Both the position numbers and the translations under genes were made by a program. DNA of 64,000 nucleotides from Crocosphaera chwakensis CCY0110 (GTDB lineage: Bacteria > Cyanobacteriota > Cyanobacteriia > Cyanobacteriales > Microcystaceae). The notes under the pieces were generated by a model. It was not told the DNA's origin. It saw only the letters and a program-made list of their open reading frames with translations, and made no database searches. Below, piece by piece: positions 8,714 to 18,288 of the stretch (positions are counted from its first letter, which is position 1; each line of letters begins with the position of its first letter). The stretch spans positions 11,389 to 75,388 of the forward strand of contig NZ_AAXW01000024.1 of NCBI RefSeq assembly GCF_000169335.1, given 5' to 3'.

Positions 8714-9032
8714 AAAATTAACCGCTTATTTCTAAGATTCAATAACCTATTTTCAGAGAATTTTCCTGAAATATAAGAGTTCAAAGTAACAGTTTTTATT
8801 GAAAACATGAGATTACTTTTGTCACAGTTGAAGCAGTATTTCATTACTGAACTTGAGAGGATTATTATTGGTTTATAATCAACATCAAGTATCTTAAGCG
8901 TTTGTTACAAAGTTTAACTGCTTAGAAGGTTTATAATTTAATCATACCATTTCCTTTAGGGGTTCGCTAATTTTTAAGATTTGTCTATCAATTTTCTGTT
9001 TGGTAAAGGGATAGTTTAACAGAAGTTTGATA
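8714..9032. other. 319-base gap, no feature recognised
   Basis: An A+T-rich stretch between the J-domain gene start and the inositol-phosphatase-family gene stop. I see no open frame with a ribosome site, no strong hairpin and no repeat. It probably holds the promoter of the J-domain gene. Confidence 0.5.
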
Positions 9033-9863
9033 TTAAGCGTAAAATGCTTTCAACCAGGGTAATGCTTCTGTCAACGCTTGGCTCAAACTATGATGGATCA
9101 ATCCATTAGTGGCTAATAAACGTCCTGATTCTAGTTTTAGGGGACTTTCGTCATAGGCTGTCACTTTACCGCCGGCTTCTTCTAATATAATAATGCCGGC
9201 TGCTATATCCCAAGGACTTAACCCCCGTTCCCAATAACCGTCTAACCGTCCACAGGCCACACTGACTATATCAAGAGAGGCTGAACCCCCTCGACGCACC
9301 CCTTGGGTAAGATGGGTTAAATAACAAAATTCTGGATAGTTTGTATCTTTGGTTTCCCTGCGATCATAAGCAAACCCTGTTACTAATAAACTGTTGCTTA
9401 ATTTATTGGTTTGCGATACTTTTATGGGGCGATAATTAAGGGTAGCACCGAGTCCTTTAGCCCCTCGAAATAACTCTTTACTAAAGGGATTATACACAGC
9501 ACCTACAACGGGTTTTCCTTGCCATAATAAACCAACAGAGACGGCTGAAGCGGGATAACCATGAGCATAATTAGTGGTTCCATCTAAGGGATCAATTGCC
9601 CATAAATAATAACTGTCACTTTTTCCTATCTTACCAGATTCTTCGGCTAAAATTTGATGATTGGGAACTCTATCTTTCAGGATATTTAAGACAGTTATTT
9701 CTGCTTTTTTATCTGCTTCTGTCACTAAATCCCCTGGGCGACCTTTTTCTTCAATTTTCTCTAATTTATTCACTAAATCCTCTAAAATAACACCAGCAGT
9801 CATCACTGCTTCTGTAGCAATATCTAGGAAGATTTGTAATTCTTTTGTATCAGGAAATTCCAT
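9033..9863 (-). CDS. Inositol monophosphatase family protein
   Basis: Mg2+-dependent phosphatase of 276 residues. Metal-binding motifs are intact: the EE pair at residues 74-75, DPLDGT at 91-96 and SPWDIAAG near 218. VTEADKKAE near residue 47 is the usual N-terminal block. The family includes inositol-1-phosphatase (SuhB), histidinol-phosphate phosphatase and PAP phosphatases; the sequence alone does not decide between them. The nearby hisZ makes a histidinol-phosphatase role worth considering, but that is inference. There is no signal peptide. The ferredoxin gene on the same strand ends 129 bases upstream of its start. Confidence 0.88.
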   Translation of the reverse strand: MEFPDTKELQIFLDIATEAVMTAGVILEDLVNKLEKIEEKGRPGDLVTEADKKAEITVLNILKDRVPNHQILAEESGKIGKSDSYYLWAIDPLDGTTNYAHGYPASAVSVGLLWQGKPVVGAVYNPFSKELFRGAKGLGATLNYRPIKVSQTNKLSNSLLVTGFAYDRRETKDTNYPEFCYLTHLTQGVRRGGSASLDIVSVACGRLDGYWERGLSPWDIAAGIIILEEAGGKVTAYDESPLKLESGRLLATNGLIHHSLSQALTEALPWLKAFYA

Positions 9864-9992
9864 GAATATTTTTAGGATAAGGGAGCTACTTCTATTATTC
9901 CTTACAATTGAAAAATTGAAAATAGTACCTATCGATTTCTTGATTTTTCAGGGGCATAATATTATGAAGCCCCTAATATCAATTTTTAACAT

Positions 9993-10361
9993 TTAATCGT
10001 CGTCTAAAGGAAATCCTAGTTTAACTTTCCCTTTGCCAAAATACCGCCCAAATTGCAATTCATATACTTCATCTTCATCTTGAGTTTCTACTTCTAAATC
10101 TGATTTAGCATAACTAACGCATAACAAAGCATAACCTTTTTCTTTAAGTTCTGGAGATAATCCTACTGCTTCGGGTTGGTCAAGTTCTCCTGATATAATA
10201 CGCACTGCACAACTTGTACAAGCTCCGTTACGACAGGAAAAAGGAAGTTCATAGCCTTGATCTTCTGCACTGTGGAGAATGTAGTGATCTTCAGGAACTT
10301 GTAGGCTATATTCTTGGTTAACTTGGCGATGATGAATGCGAATGGTGTGATAACGACTCAT
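9993..10361 (-). CDS. Plant-type [2Fe-2S] ferredoxin with C-terminal extension
   Basis: A 122-residue ferredoxin. Cluster ligands are Cys43, Cys48, Cys51 and Cys81, the plant-type CX4CX2C...C spacing, within SCRNGACTSC and LLCVSYA. Compared with PetF (about 97 residues) it has a C-terminal extension of about 20 residues ending in LGFPLDDD. This resembles the FdC2 class of C-terminally extended ferredoxins found in plants and cyanobacteria, whose redox partner differs from that of PetF (family knowledge; assignment tentative). It appears to be monocistronic. Confidence 0.88.
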   Translation of the reverse strand: MSRYHTIRIHHRQVNQEYSLQVPEDHYILHSAEDQGYELPFSCRNGACTSCAVRIISGELDQPEAVGLSPELKEKGYALLCVSYAKSDLEVETQDEDEVYELQFGRYFGKGKVKLGFPLDDD

Positions 10362-10686
10362 GAGAAAATTTTAGAGTAATCAACTTTTATTATAAACTTT
10401 TTCTCAAGGTTTTAACCAAAACTTCTTGAAATAAATATTAATCAATTTATCGAACTTTAAGGACTTAAGGAAAATTTTGAGAGAGGAAAGTTTTATTGAC
10501 TTTTTCTAAAAAACTCGAAATTGTAGTCAAAGTTAAACAATTTAAAGAACATCATCAGTCATCATTCAGATTAACCAAAACTTAAATTTCTTACTTAAGA
10601 TCCTAAAGTTCGGTTGTATCCTTTATTTATTTGAGTATAGTTTTGATCAAAGTCTATTTGAAGTGTAAATAAGGAGTGCAAATTCT
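10362..10686. promoter_or_regulatory. Upstream region of the export operon, with a near-inverted repeat
   Basis: A 325-base divergent gap. It contains CGAACTTTAAGGA at 10451-10463 and, inverted with one base missing, TCCTAAAGTTCG at 10601-10612. The downstream gene has a clear ribosome site, AAGGAG at 10671-10676, ten bases before its GTG start. The spaced inverted sequence could be a binding site for the HTH protein encoded immediately downstream; that is inference. Confidence 0.4.
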
Positions 10687-11268
10687 GTGACCTTCAAGAC
10701 AACCGAAATAAAAATCAATTATTTAACGTCATTTCAGAGAAAAATTCTGCAAGAAAATCTAAAAAAAGGAGTAGAAGATAAATATCGTCAACGAATTGAG
10801 ATCATGCTTTTAGCTGATGAAGGAAAAAGTCAAACAGAAATTTGTCAGTTATTAGGCTGTTGTCAAGCTACCGCCCGACATTGGATTATGATGGCAAAAA
10901 ATGGTCAGGCTCATCGTTGGAATGATAGAAAAATTGGTCGTCCTAAAAGGGTAAACGAGGCTTATTTAGAACGATTAAAAGAATTAGTTAATCATAGTCC
11001 TCGTGACTATGGCTATTCCTTTAGACGATGGACAGCGGAATGGTTAAGTCGTCATTTAGCGAAAGAATTTGACATAAAAGTGAGCGATCGCTATATTAAT
11101 CAGCTTCTCAAACAAATGGGATTATCCACTAAACCCAAAGCCCAGAAATCTGAAAATCATCATTCTGCTTCCTCTAATACTAACAGCTTACTCATTCAAG
11201 ATTTATCTCTCAAACAACCGATCCAATCAGAACAATTATTGTCTTTTAATCTACCTCAAGCTGAATAA
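10687..11268 (+). CDS. IS630-type transposase-derived HTH protein in a type 1 export operon
   Basis: A 193-residue DNA-binding protein. Residues about 30-75 form a helix-turn-helix (KSQTEICQLLGCCQATARHW) and residues about 95-150 a winged helix of the kind found at the N terminus of IS630-family transposases (GYSFRRWTAEWLSRHLAKEF, then DRYINQLLKQMGL). The DDE catalytic domain is absent; the protein ends in a Ser/Asn/Gln-rich tail. It starts at GTG with AAGGAG ten bases upstream, and the exporter gene follows after 6 bases, so the three genes 10687-15575 look like one operon. It is probably a domesticated transposase half serving as a regulator or adaptor for the exporter (inference). Confidence 0.8.
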   Translation: MTFKTTEIKINYLTSFQRKILQENLKKGVEDKYRQRIEIMLLADEGKSQTEICQLLGCCQATARHWIMMAKNGQAHRWNDRKIGRPKRVNEAYLERLKELVNHSPRDYGYSFRRWTAEWLSRHLAKEFDIKVSDRYINQLLKQMGLSTKPKAQKSENHHSASSNTNSLLIQDLSLKQPIQSEQLLSFNLPQAE

Positions 11269-11274
11269 AAAATT

Positions 11275-13986
11275 ATGGTACAAATTCATAATCCTGTTAT
11301 TTCCCGTAATCAACTCAAAGAAGCATTGGGGTGTACTTTATCTGAGCAGGAATTTTTTCGTTTACGACAACAAATTAAACTGATTGAACCTACAGTGGGA
11401 TTATTTTGGGAAACCACGAAAGCAGAAGCTGGACTTTATATTGTTGTTGAAGGTAAGTCGAGATTAGTCAATCAAGCTAACGAGAAAATTTTAACTTTAG
11501 AAGTAGGAGATACGTTTGGAGAATGCCGATTTTTTCCCGATGAAAATTTTGATTTTTATGGAATTAGATCTGGTTTAAAAACAAAACTTTGTTATCTTTC
11601 TCCTGAACTATTATTTCCTTTGATCCGTAAATATCCTCAAATTCAGGAACATTTTTATCAAAAAGCTCAACAGCGCAACTACCAGTTAAATCCCACTACT
11701 TCGGTACAAAAAACTATTGATCTTGCTCTTAATTTACCTTCAGAAAAAACAACTACTAAATCAGCAAAAATAGTTAATAAAGCCTATTTTCCTAGTCCCA
11801 CTCAACGAGTCGGTCATTTGTTACAGAAAGTGTGGCGACGCTATCCTTTTTATGCTCAACAAAGTGCTTCAGATTGTGGGGCAGCTTGTTTAGCCATGAT
11901 CGCTCGTTATTGGGGTAAAAAACTGAGTATTAATCGTCTCAGAGATATGGCTAATGTAGACAAAAATGGAGCTTCTTTAAGGGGACTTTGTTATACAGCA
12001 GAAAGCATCGGCTTTACCACTCGTCCGGTTAAAGCAAGTTTAGATAAATTAGCCCAACAACAACTTCCTGCCATTGCTCATTGGGAAGGTAAACATTACA
12101 TTGTTGTTTATGAAATTACTAAAAAACAAGTAATAATAGCTGATCCGGGGATTGGGCAAAAAACCATCAGTCACGAAGAATTTAAAAAGAATTGGACAGG
12201 TTATACCCTGTTATTAAAACCGACGGTTTCCTTAAAAGATACCAAAGAAAGCACTACTCCATTTTGGCAATTTTTTGAATTGATAAAACCTCATGGGTTA
12301 GTCATTTTTGAGATATTTATTGCCTCTTTATTTATCCAAATTTTTGGACTAATTACCCCAATTTTTACCCAACTTATCCTAGATCGAGTGGTGGTACAGC
12401 GATCAGGTGTTACCTTATTAGCTATTGGATTAGGATTAATTATTTTTGGCTTATTTAAAGTTGCAATGATGGGGTTACGTCAGTATTTATTAGATCATAC
12501 AGCTAACAAAATTGACATCACCTTAATAGTAGCTTTTATTAACCACACTTTGCGTCTTCCTCTAGGATTTTTTGAGTCTCGTTATGTAGGTGATATTATC
12601 TCTCGTGTCCAAGAAAATCGAAAAATACAACGATTTTTAACAGGGGAAGCTTTATCAATTCTTCTTGATTTAATAACCGTTTTTATTTATGTAGGCTTGA
12701 TGTGGTGGTATAGCTGGAAAATGGCACTTCTTTCCTTAGCAATTGTCCCTCCGTTTGCCCTACTTGCATTAATAGCAACCCCCTTTTTAAAGCGTATTTC
12801 TAGGGAAATATTTGGGGAAATGGCTAAAGAACAAAGCTATCTAATTGAAGCCTTAAGTGGTGTGCGGACGGTTAAATCGAGTGCTGTTGAAAGAAGTGTT
12901 CGTTGGCATTGGGAGGAACTATTACATAAAGAAATTACCACACAATTTTCTGGTCAAGTTATTGGCAACCGACTACAAATTTTTAGTAATACAATTGAAA
13001 CATTAGCGACCACTGGATTACTATGGTATGGAGCTTGGTTAGTGATTCAAAATCAATTAACTATCGGTCAATTAGTGGCTTTTAATATGCTATTTGGTAA
13101 TGTGATTAGTCCCTTTCAAAGACTTACGGTATTGTGGGAACAATTACAAGAAGTTGTTATTGCTGTAGAAAGACTAAATGATGTACTTGACTACGAACCC
13201 GAAGAAGATTTACAAAAGCAATCACGACAAATTTTACCTCGTATTCAAGGCAATATTTGCTTTAATAATGTCACTTTTCGTTATCATACAGAAAGTGATT
13301 TAAACGTCTTAGAAAATCTTAGCTTTGAAATAAAACCTGGCCAAACTGTGGCCTTAGTGGGGCGAAGTGGTTCAGGAAAAACGACTATTTCAAAACTGGT
13401 TTTAGGTTTATATCCTGCTACTGACGGAAAAGTTTTAATTGATGGTCAAGATATTAATAGTTTATCCCTTAGTTCCTTGAGACAACAAATTGGTGTCGTG
13501 GATCAAGATACCTTTTTATTTGGGGGAACAATTCGGGAAAATATTGCTTTAGCTCATCCTGATTCTACCTTAGAAGAAATTATTGAAGCTGCTAAATTAG
13601 CAGGGGCCGATGAATTCATAGAAAAATTACCAATGGGTTATGAAACCCAAATTGGAGAAGGGGGAGGAACCCTATCAGGAGGACAACGGCAAAGATTAGC
13701 GATCGCTCGAGGTTTATTGGGTAATCCTCGTCTCTTAATTTTAGATGAAGCTACCTCCCATTTAGATGCAGAATCAGAGCGAATTATTCAAACCAATTTA
13801 AACTCAATTCTTCGTCATCAAACCACTTTAGTTATTGCTCATCGTCTTTCTACCGTGCGTAAAGCAGACTTAATTTTAGTCTTAGATCGGGGAGTTTTAA
13901 TTGAAAGTGGAACGCATAATCAATTAATGGCTAAACAAGGTCATTATTATTATCTAAATCAACAGCAATTAGATATTGCCAATTGA
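11275..13986 (+). CDS. Peptidase-containing ABC exporter (C39 peptidase, cNMP-like N-terminal domain)
   Basis: A 903-residue type 1 secretion ATPase. Residues about 40-130 resemble a cyclic-nucleotide-binding domain. Residues 190-315 form a C39 peptidase with an intact active site: Gln195, Cys201 in SDCGAACLAM, His274 and Asp290 (ADPG). A six-helix transmembrane domain follows (about 335-620), then the ABC ATPase with Walker A GRSGSGKTT near 696, signature LSGGQ near 800 and LLILDEATSHLD. An intact peptidase means it should cleave leader peptides, typically of double-glycine type. The architecture is like Synechocystis sll1180 (HlyB-type, S-layer export). The HlyD gene follows after 41 bases. 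No obvious substrate gene is next to it. Confidence 0.93.
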   Translation: MVQIHNPVISRNQLKEALGCTLSEQEFFRLRQQIKLIEPTVGLFWETTKAEAGLYIVVEGKSRLVNQANEKILTLEVGDTFGECRFFPDENFDFYGIRSGLKTKLCYLSPELLFPLIRKYPQIQEHFYQKAQQRNYQLNPTTSVQKTIDLALNLPSEKTTTKSAKIVNKAYFPSPTQRVGHLLQKVWRRYPFYAQQSASDCGAACLAMIARYWGKKLSINRLRDMANVDKNGASLRGLCYTAESIGFTTRPVKASLDKLAQQQLPAIAHWEGKHYIVVYEITKKQVIIADPGIGQKTISHEEFKKNWTGYTLLLKPTVSLKDTKESTTPFWQFFELIKPHGLVIFEIFIASLFIQIFGLITPIFTQLILDRVVVQRSGVTLLAIGLGLIIFGLFKVAMMGLRQYLLDHTANKIDITLIVAFINHTLRLPLGFFESRYVGDIISRVQENRKIQRFLTGEALSILLDLITVFIYVGLMWWYSWKMALLSLAIVPPFALLALIATPFLKRISREIFGEMAKEQSYLIEALSGVRTVKSSAVERSVRWHWEELLHKEITTQFSGQVIGNRLQIFSNTIETLATTGLLWYGAWLVIQNQLTIGQLVAFNMLFGNVISPFQRLTVLWEQLQEVVIAVERLNDVLDYEPEEDLQKQSRQILPRIQGNICFNNVTFRYHTESDLNVLENLSFEIKPGQTVALVGRSGSGKTTISKLVLGLYPATDGKVLIDGQDINSLSLSSLRQQIGVVDQDTFLFGGTIRENIALAHPDSTLEEIIEAAKLAGADEFIEKLPMGYETQIGEGGGTLSGGQRQRLAIARGLLGNPRLLILDEATSHLDAESERIIQTNLNSILRHQTTLVIAHRLSTVRKADLILVLDRGVLIESGTHNQLMAKQGHYYYLNQQQLDIAN

Positions 13987-14027
13987 TTTTTATTTGTATA
14001 CCTTTTGAATTTTTTTGAATAAAAATT

Positions 14028-15575
14028 ATGACTAACGCAGCTAATAACGGAAATCTTTCTTATCCATCTCATGAACAATTTTTGAGTCAAAATGAATCTA
14101 TCACTAAAATCGAAGAACCTAAAACAGAAACAGCAACGAATCATTCTGATGATTGGGCGTATTCAACAAAAGAAATTCTTGATACTTTGCCCTGTGTTTG
14201 GACGAGAGGACTCCTTTACTTTCTAGTTATTTTTGTTGGTGTTGCTTTACCTTGGGTAATGTTAGCAAAAGTGGATGAAACAGGGACGGCAAAAGGTAAA
14301 TTAGAACCTCAAGGAAAAACAGTTAAATTAGATGCACCTGTGGAGGGAAAGGTCTCTTTAATTTTAATTAAAGAAGGAGATACAGTGAAAGGTGGAGAAA
14401 GATTAATGGAAATTGAATCTGACTTAATTAAAGCAGATTTAAAACAGGAACAAACAAAGCTAGAAGGACAAAAAGAACGGTTAAGTCAATTACAAATCTT
14501 AGGACAACAATTACAACTTGTATTTCAGACTCAGGAACAACAAAATCAGGCACAAAAATTAGAAAAAGTAGCACAAATTAATCAAGCTAAAGCCAATCTT
14601 GATAGGCTAAAAAATGCCTATCATTTACAAAAACAAGAAAAACAAGCACAAGTAAGTCAGGCAAAACAAGACTTAGACCATAATCAAAGAGCTATCCAAT
14701 TAGCAAAAATTCAGTTAGAAAATGCTAAAGGTATTAAAGCGCGTTACGATTCTGCTATTGAAGAAGGAATCGTGTCACAAATTCAGGTAGTAGAAAAAGA
14801 AGATGCTTTGCAAGAAAGAAGAAAAGCTTATGAACAAACAAAGTCAGATATCGAGCAAGCTAAACATCGTTTAGCAGAGCAACAGAGTAGTTATCAACAG
14901 ACTCTTGAAAAAGCCAAAGCTGATATTAAAGAAGCTGACTTAAGACTTAAAGAACAGGAAAATAGTTATGATAGTTTAGTAGGTTCAGGAGAACTTTCCC
15001 TACTTAAAAACCAAGAACAAATCAAAAACTTGGAAACAGAAATAACTACCCTCAACTCAGATATAGAACAGACAAAAAGTCGAATAGAAAGTTTAAATTA
15101 TCAGTTAAGTCAACGAGTGATAAAAGCACCAATTGAAGGAACTGTTTTTGATTTGCCCATTGACACTGAAGGGTCAGTTGTCCAGTCAGGAACTCGAATT
15201 TTAGAAATTGCACCTCAAGGAACAGCGTTAATTTTACAAGCGGAAATGGCAACAGCAGAAAGTGGTTCAGTTACTAAAGGAATGCCGGTTAAAATGAAGT
15301 TTGATGCTTTTCCTTTCCAAGATTATGGGGTAATTGAAGGAAAATTAATCGAGGTTTCTCCTACGACGAAAGAAATAGAAACTTCTGATGGTAAAACTTT
15401 AGTTTATGACCTTACAATTGAGCTTGCTCAGACTTGTATGCCGACTCCTGAAGAGTGTATTAATTTACGTCCCGGAGATACAGCAATAGCAGAGGTCGTT
15501 GTTCGTCAACGTCGTTTAATTGATTTTATACTTGATCCCTTTAAAAAGTTACAAAATGGAGGCTTTAAACTTTAG
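14028..15575 (+). CDS. HlyD-family periplasmic adaptor of type 1 secretion
   Basis: A 515-residue membrane-fusion protein. After a short cytoplasmic arm there is a single transmembrane helix (residues about 59-82). A first half-lipoyl segment follows (KLEPQGKTVKLDAPVEGKVS), then a long glutamine-rich coiled coil (about residues 140-350). The second lipoyl half (RVIKAPIEGTVFDLP) and a beta-barrel domain ending near the C terminus complete it. It would bridge the ABC exporter to an outer-membrane TolC-like channel not encoded here. It closes the operon and is followed by a bidirectional hairpin terminator at 15710-15734. Confidence 0.92.
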   Translation: MTNAANNGNLSYPSHEQFLSQNESITKIEEPKTETATNHSDDWAYSTKEILDTLPCVWTRGLLYFLVIFVGVALPWVMLAKVDETGTAKGKLEPQGKTVKLDAPVEGKVSLILIKEGDTVKGGERLMEIESDLIKADLKQEQTKLEGQKERLSQLQILGQQLQLVFQTQEQQNQAQKLEKVAQINQAKANLDRLKNAYHLQKQEKQAQVSQAKQDLDHNQRAIQLAKIQLENAKGIKARYDSAIEEGIVSQIQVVEKEDALQERRKAYEQTKSDIEQAKHRLAEQQSSYQQTLEKAKADIKEADLRLKEQENSYDSLVGSGELSLLKNQEQIKNLETEITTLNSDIEQTKSRIESLNYQLSQRVIKAPIEGTVFDLPIDTEGSVVQSGTRILEIAPQGTALILQAEMATAESGSVTKGMPVKMKFDAFPFQDYGVIEGKLIEVSPTTKEIETSDGKTLVYDLTIELAQTCMPTPEECINLRPGDTAIAEVVVRQRRLIDFILDPFKKLQNGGFKL

Positions 15576-15709
15576 AAAGTATCATTAATTAAGTCAGAAT
15601 TAAGTAGGGGTTGAATCAGCAATTCTCATCTTGGGAAAAAACGTTATTCTACTAAAATAATCATATTTGGTATAATATTGTAGTAAAACTGATTTAAAAT
15701 CTAAAAAAT

Positions 15710-15734
15710 AGAGCAAAAATTAAACTTTTGCTCT
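15710..15734. terminator. Bidirectional terminator between hlyD-like and dienelactone hydrolase genes
   Basis: A perfect 9-bp stem, AGAGCAAAA paired with TTTTGCTCT, around a 7-base loop, flanked by an A-run on the left and TTT on the right. It lies in the gap between two convergent genes, so it can serve both directions. Confidence 0.7.
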
Positions 15735-15778
15735 TTCCTGATATAGATATATAAAATTAACAATGAAATGATTACCAC

Positions 15779-16669
15779 TTATTTCAAATGTTCTGAGAAA
15801 AATTGTACCGTTTTATCCCAAGCATCCATGGCCGCTACTTGGTTATATCGTTCCCCAGATGGGTTAGCGAAAGCGTGATCAGCATTGGGATAGATATAAA
15901 CCTCAACCTCTTTATCAAGAGATTTTAAAGTCATTTCAAACTCTTTCACTGTTTCAGGGGACGGTCGATCATCTAACTCTCCAAAAATCCCCAAAATGGG
16001 CATTTCTAGGGATTTTAGAACTTCTGCATCGGTTTCTAAGTCTCCTCCATAATAAATAACCGCAGCATCGAGATTTTCAGGGAATAATAAAGCAGTTTTC
16101 AACGATAAACTACCCCCAAAACACCAACCGATAGAAGCAATTTTTGGGGCGTTTTCTTCTTCTTCTAAATATTGGTAAGCTAGAGCAAGATTATCCTTGA
16201 GGCGATCGCTATTATTTCGAGCGTCAGTCACTAATTTCATGGCTTTTTCAGGGGTTTCGGCGGATTCTCCAGCATACATATCCACGGCTAACGCTGTATA
16301 ACCTTCTGCTGCAATTTTACGGGTCATCGCTTTAATATTATCATTGAGTCCCCACCATTCATGGATAACAATAATAGCAGGTAAAGGGCGATCGTTATTC
16401 ATCGGAGACGCAAGATAACCTTTAATTTCTTTTTCTTCTAAAGTCCCATAAGTTACCATCTCTGCGGTAACCGTGTCATCTTCATCCGGTGCTTGCGTTA
16501 AAATATCTGTAGGAGTTGGTCGTTCATCATGATGGACTTCCCACATATAGTCTGTATAAGCATCTTGAGGAGGTAACGTTACATTAGTTGCGAAAAGATT
16601 AGATTGCCAACCCACTACCACCAAAAAAGTTCCTAAAACCAGTGCAAGAAATAAACGCATAGATAACAT
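15779..16669 (-). CDS. Exported dienelactone hydrolase family protein
   Basis: An alpha/beta hydrolase of 296 residues with an N-terminal signal peptide or anchor (hydrophobic residues 5-25). The dienelactone hydrolase triad is present: Cys183 in GWCFGGS, Asp233 or Asp234 in GELDDRP and His265 in NADHAF. The HEWWGLND oxyanion-hole segment is typical of the family. Enzymes of this type hydrolyse lactones or esters; the natural substrate here is unknown. The leader predicts a periplasmic or lipid-anchored location. It converges with the exporter operon and shares its terminator, and is transcribed away from the GTPase gene. Confidence 0.88.
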   Translation of the reverse strand: MLSMRLFLALVLGTFLVVVGWQSNLFATNVTLPPQDAYTDYMWEVHHDERPTPTDILTQAPDEDDTVTAEMVTYGTLEEKEIKGYLASPMNNDRPLPAIIVIHEWWGLNDNIKAMTRKIAAEGYTALAVDMYAGESAETPEKAMKLVTDARNNSDRLKDNLALAYQYLEEEENAPKIASIGWCFGGSLSLKTALLFPENLDAAVIYYGGDLETDAEVLKSLEMPILGIFGELDDRPSPETVKEFEMTLKSLDKEVEVYIYPNADHAFANPSGERYNQVAAMDAWDKTVQFFSEHLK

Positions 16670-16745
16670 TGATATAGAACATTTTTAAGCTATCATAATT
16701 CTTACAAAATTGCTTTTCTATGACATTATTCATTATTAATTAACT

Positions 16746-18089
16746 TTGACTCAACAAGACACCCACATTCAACAAACTCGCGCTAGTTTGCAACAAGCTT
16801 TATCCTGGTATACTAGTGTACGCCGTCATTGGAATTATCCTCCAAATTTAGAATTACAAGCAGCCGTAAAACCCGATTTACAAGCCTTAAAAGCTTCTCT
16901 AGAAAAGATAGAAAATAATGTTATTAAAATTGCAACCTTTGGGTTAGTAAGTCGCGGAAAATCAGCCGTAATTAATGCTTTAATGGGTCAAAATATTCTA
17001 GATAGCGGACCTATTCACGGGGTGACAAAATGGCCGCAATCGGTTCGTTGGACTCCTCCTCTTGGTAACGTGACAATTGAATTTATTGATACCCCTGGAT
17101 TAGATGAAATAGATGGAAAAGAACGGGAAATTATGTCCCGTAATATTGCTAATGAAGCTGATTTAATTTTATTTATTATTTCTGAAGACATTACTCGAAC
17201 TGAATACGAAGCTTTGCTACAGTTAAAACAAGCATTTAAACCCATCATTTTAGTCTTTAATAAAATTGATCTTTATCCTGATAAAGATGTTAATACTATT
17301 TATGAACAATTACAGAAAATAGGACGAAATTCTAATATTGATGAGAGATTTTTGATAGCTGTTGAAGATATTGTTAGGGTTGCAGCGTCTCCTCAACCGA
17401 TTCCTATTTTAGTTAAATATGCTGATGGAAAAACAGCAGAAGAATGGGAAACAGCACCACCAAAAGTTGATGAATTAAAAAATAAGATTTTAACTATTTT
17501 GAATCAAGAAGGAAAATCTTTATTGTGTTTAAATGCTTTGCAAAAAGCGAAAAAAGCAGAGGAAAATATTGCCAAAAAAACTATTAAAAATAGACAAGAA
17601 GAAGCAGAAGCAATTATCTGGAAATATGTTAAATATAAATCCGTAGCAGTTGCCATTAATCCTATTGGTTTCTTAGATATTATTGGAGGAAGTATCACAG
17701 ATTTAACATTAATTCGTTCCTTAGCTAGATTATACGGACTCCCAATAACTAATCATGAAGCAGGAAAACTATGGCGTAAAATATTTGTTAGTTCTGGGGG
17801 TTTATTATTAGGAGAAATTGCTACAGGATTAATATTAGGATTAGGTAAAACAGCTTTAGCGGTGTCAAGTTTTATGGAAAATCCTGCTATTTTAACAACT
17901 TATGGAAGTACCGCTATTTTACAAGGTGGACTCGCAGCTTATGGAACTTATATTATTGGCAAAGCAGCACAAGAATACTTAGAAAAAGGATGCAGTTGGG
18001 GAGATTTAGGACCGAGTATGGTCATTAAAAATATCATTAATCAAATTGATCCTAATACTATTATTTATCGACTACAAATAGATGAGTGA
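16746..18089 (+). CDS. Era/dynamin-like GTPase with C-terminal DUF697 membrane domain
   Basis: A 447-residue GTP-binding protein. G1 is GLVSRGKS (residues 66-73), G3 is DTPGLDEIDG near 118 and G4 is NKIDL near 172. The C-terminal third is hydrophobic, with AINPIGFLDIIGGSITDLTLI and a glycine-rich segment near 350-370, typical of DUF697. Cyanobacteria carry several such proteins, thought to act at membranes; the exact role is unknown. The start appears to be TTG at 16746, and no clear Shine-Dalgarno sequence is visible. The gene stands alone, with the immunity-like array downstream on the same strand. Confidence 0.85.
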   Translation: MTQQDTHIQQTRASLQQALSWYTSVRRHWNYPPNLELQAAVKPDLQALKASLEKIENNVIKIATFGLVSRGKSAVINALMGQNILDSGPIHGVTKWPQSVRWTPPLGNVTIEFIDTPGLDEIDGKEREIMSRNIANEADLILFIISEDITRTEYEALLQLKQAFKPIILVFNKIDLYPDKDVNTIYEQLQKIGRNSNIDERFLIAVEDIVRVAASPQPIPILVKYADGKTAEEWETAPPKVDELKNKILTILNQEGKSLLCLNALQKAKKAEENIAKKTIKNRQEEAEAIIWKYVKYKSVAVAINPIGFLDIIGGSITDLTLIRSLARLYGLPITNHEAGKLWRKIFVSSGGLLLGEIATGLILGLGKTALAVSSFMENPAILTTYGSTAILQGGLAAYGTYIIGKAAQEYLEKGCSWGDLGPSMVIKNIINQIDPNTIIYRLQIDE

Positions 18090-18288
18090 AATTAATTTAT
18101 TGTTTTAAATTTGGAATGTATCTTTAATGTACATAGCTAATTTTCTAATACATATAACCCTGAAGATAATATATTATTATGAGCGCTTATTTAATGATTA
18201 GTTTAAATACTTAGCTTTTTTGTCTTTACAATTAGAATTGGTGTCAACTTGTAGAACATTTAACAATATAAAATGAGTATTAATTTAT

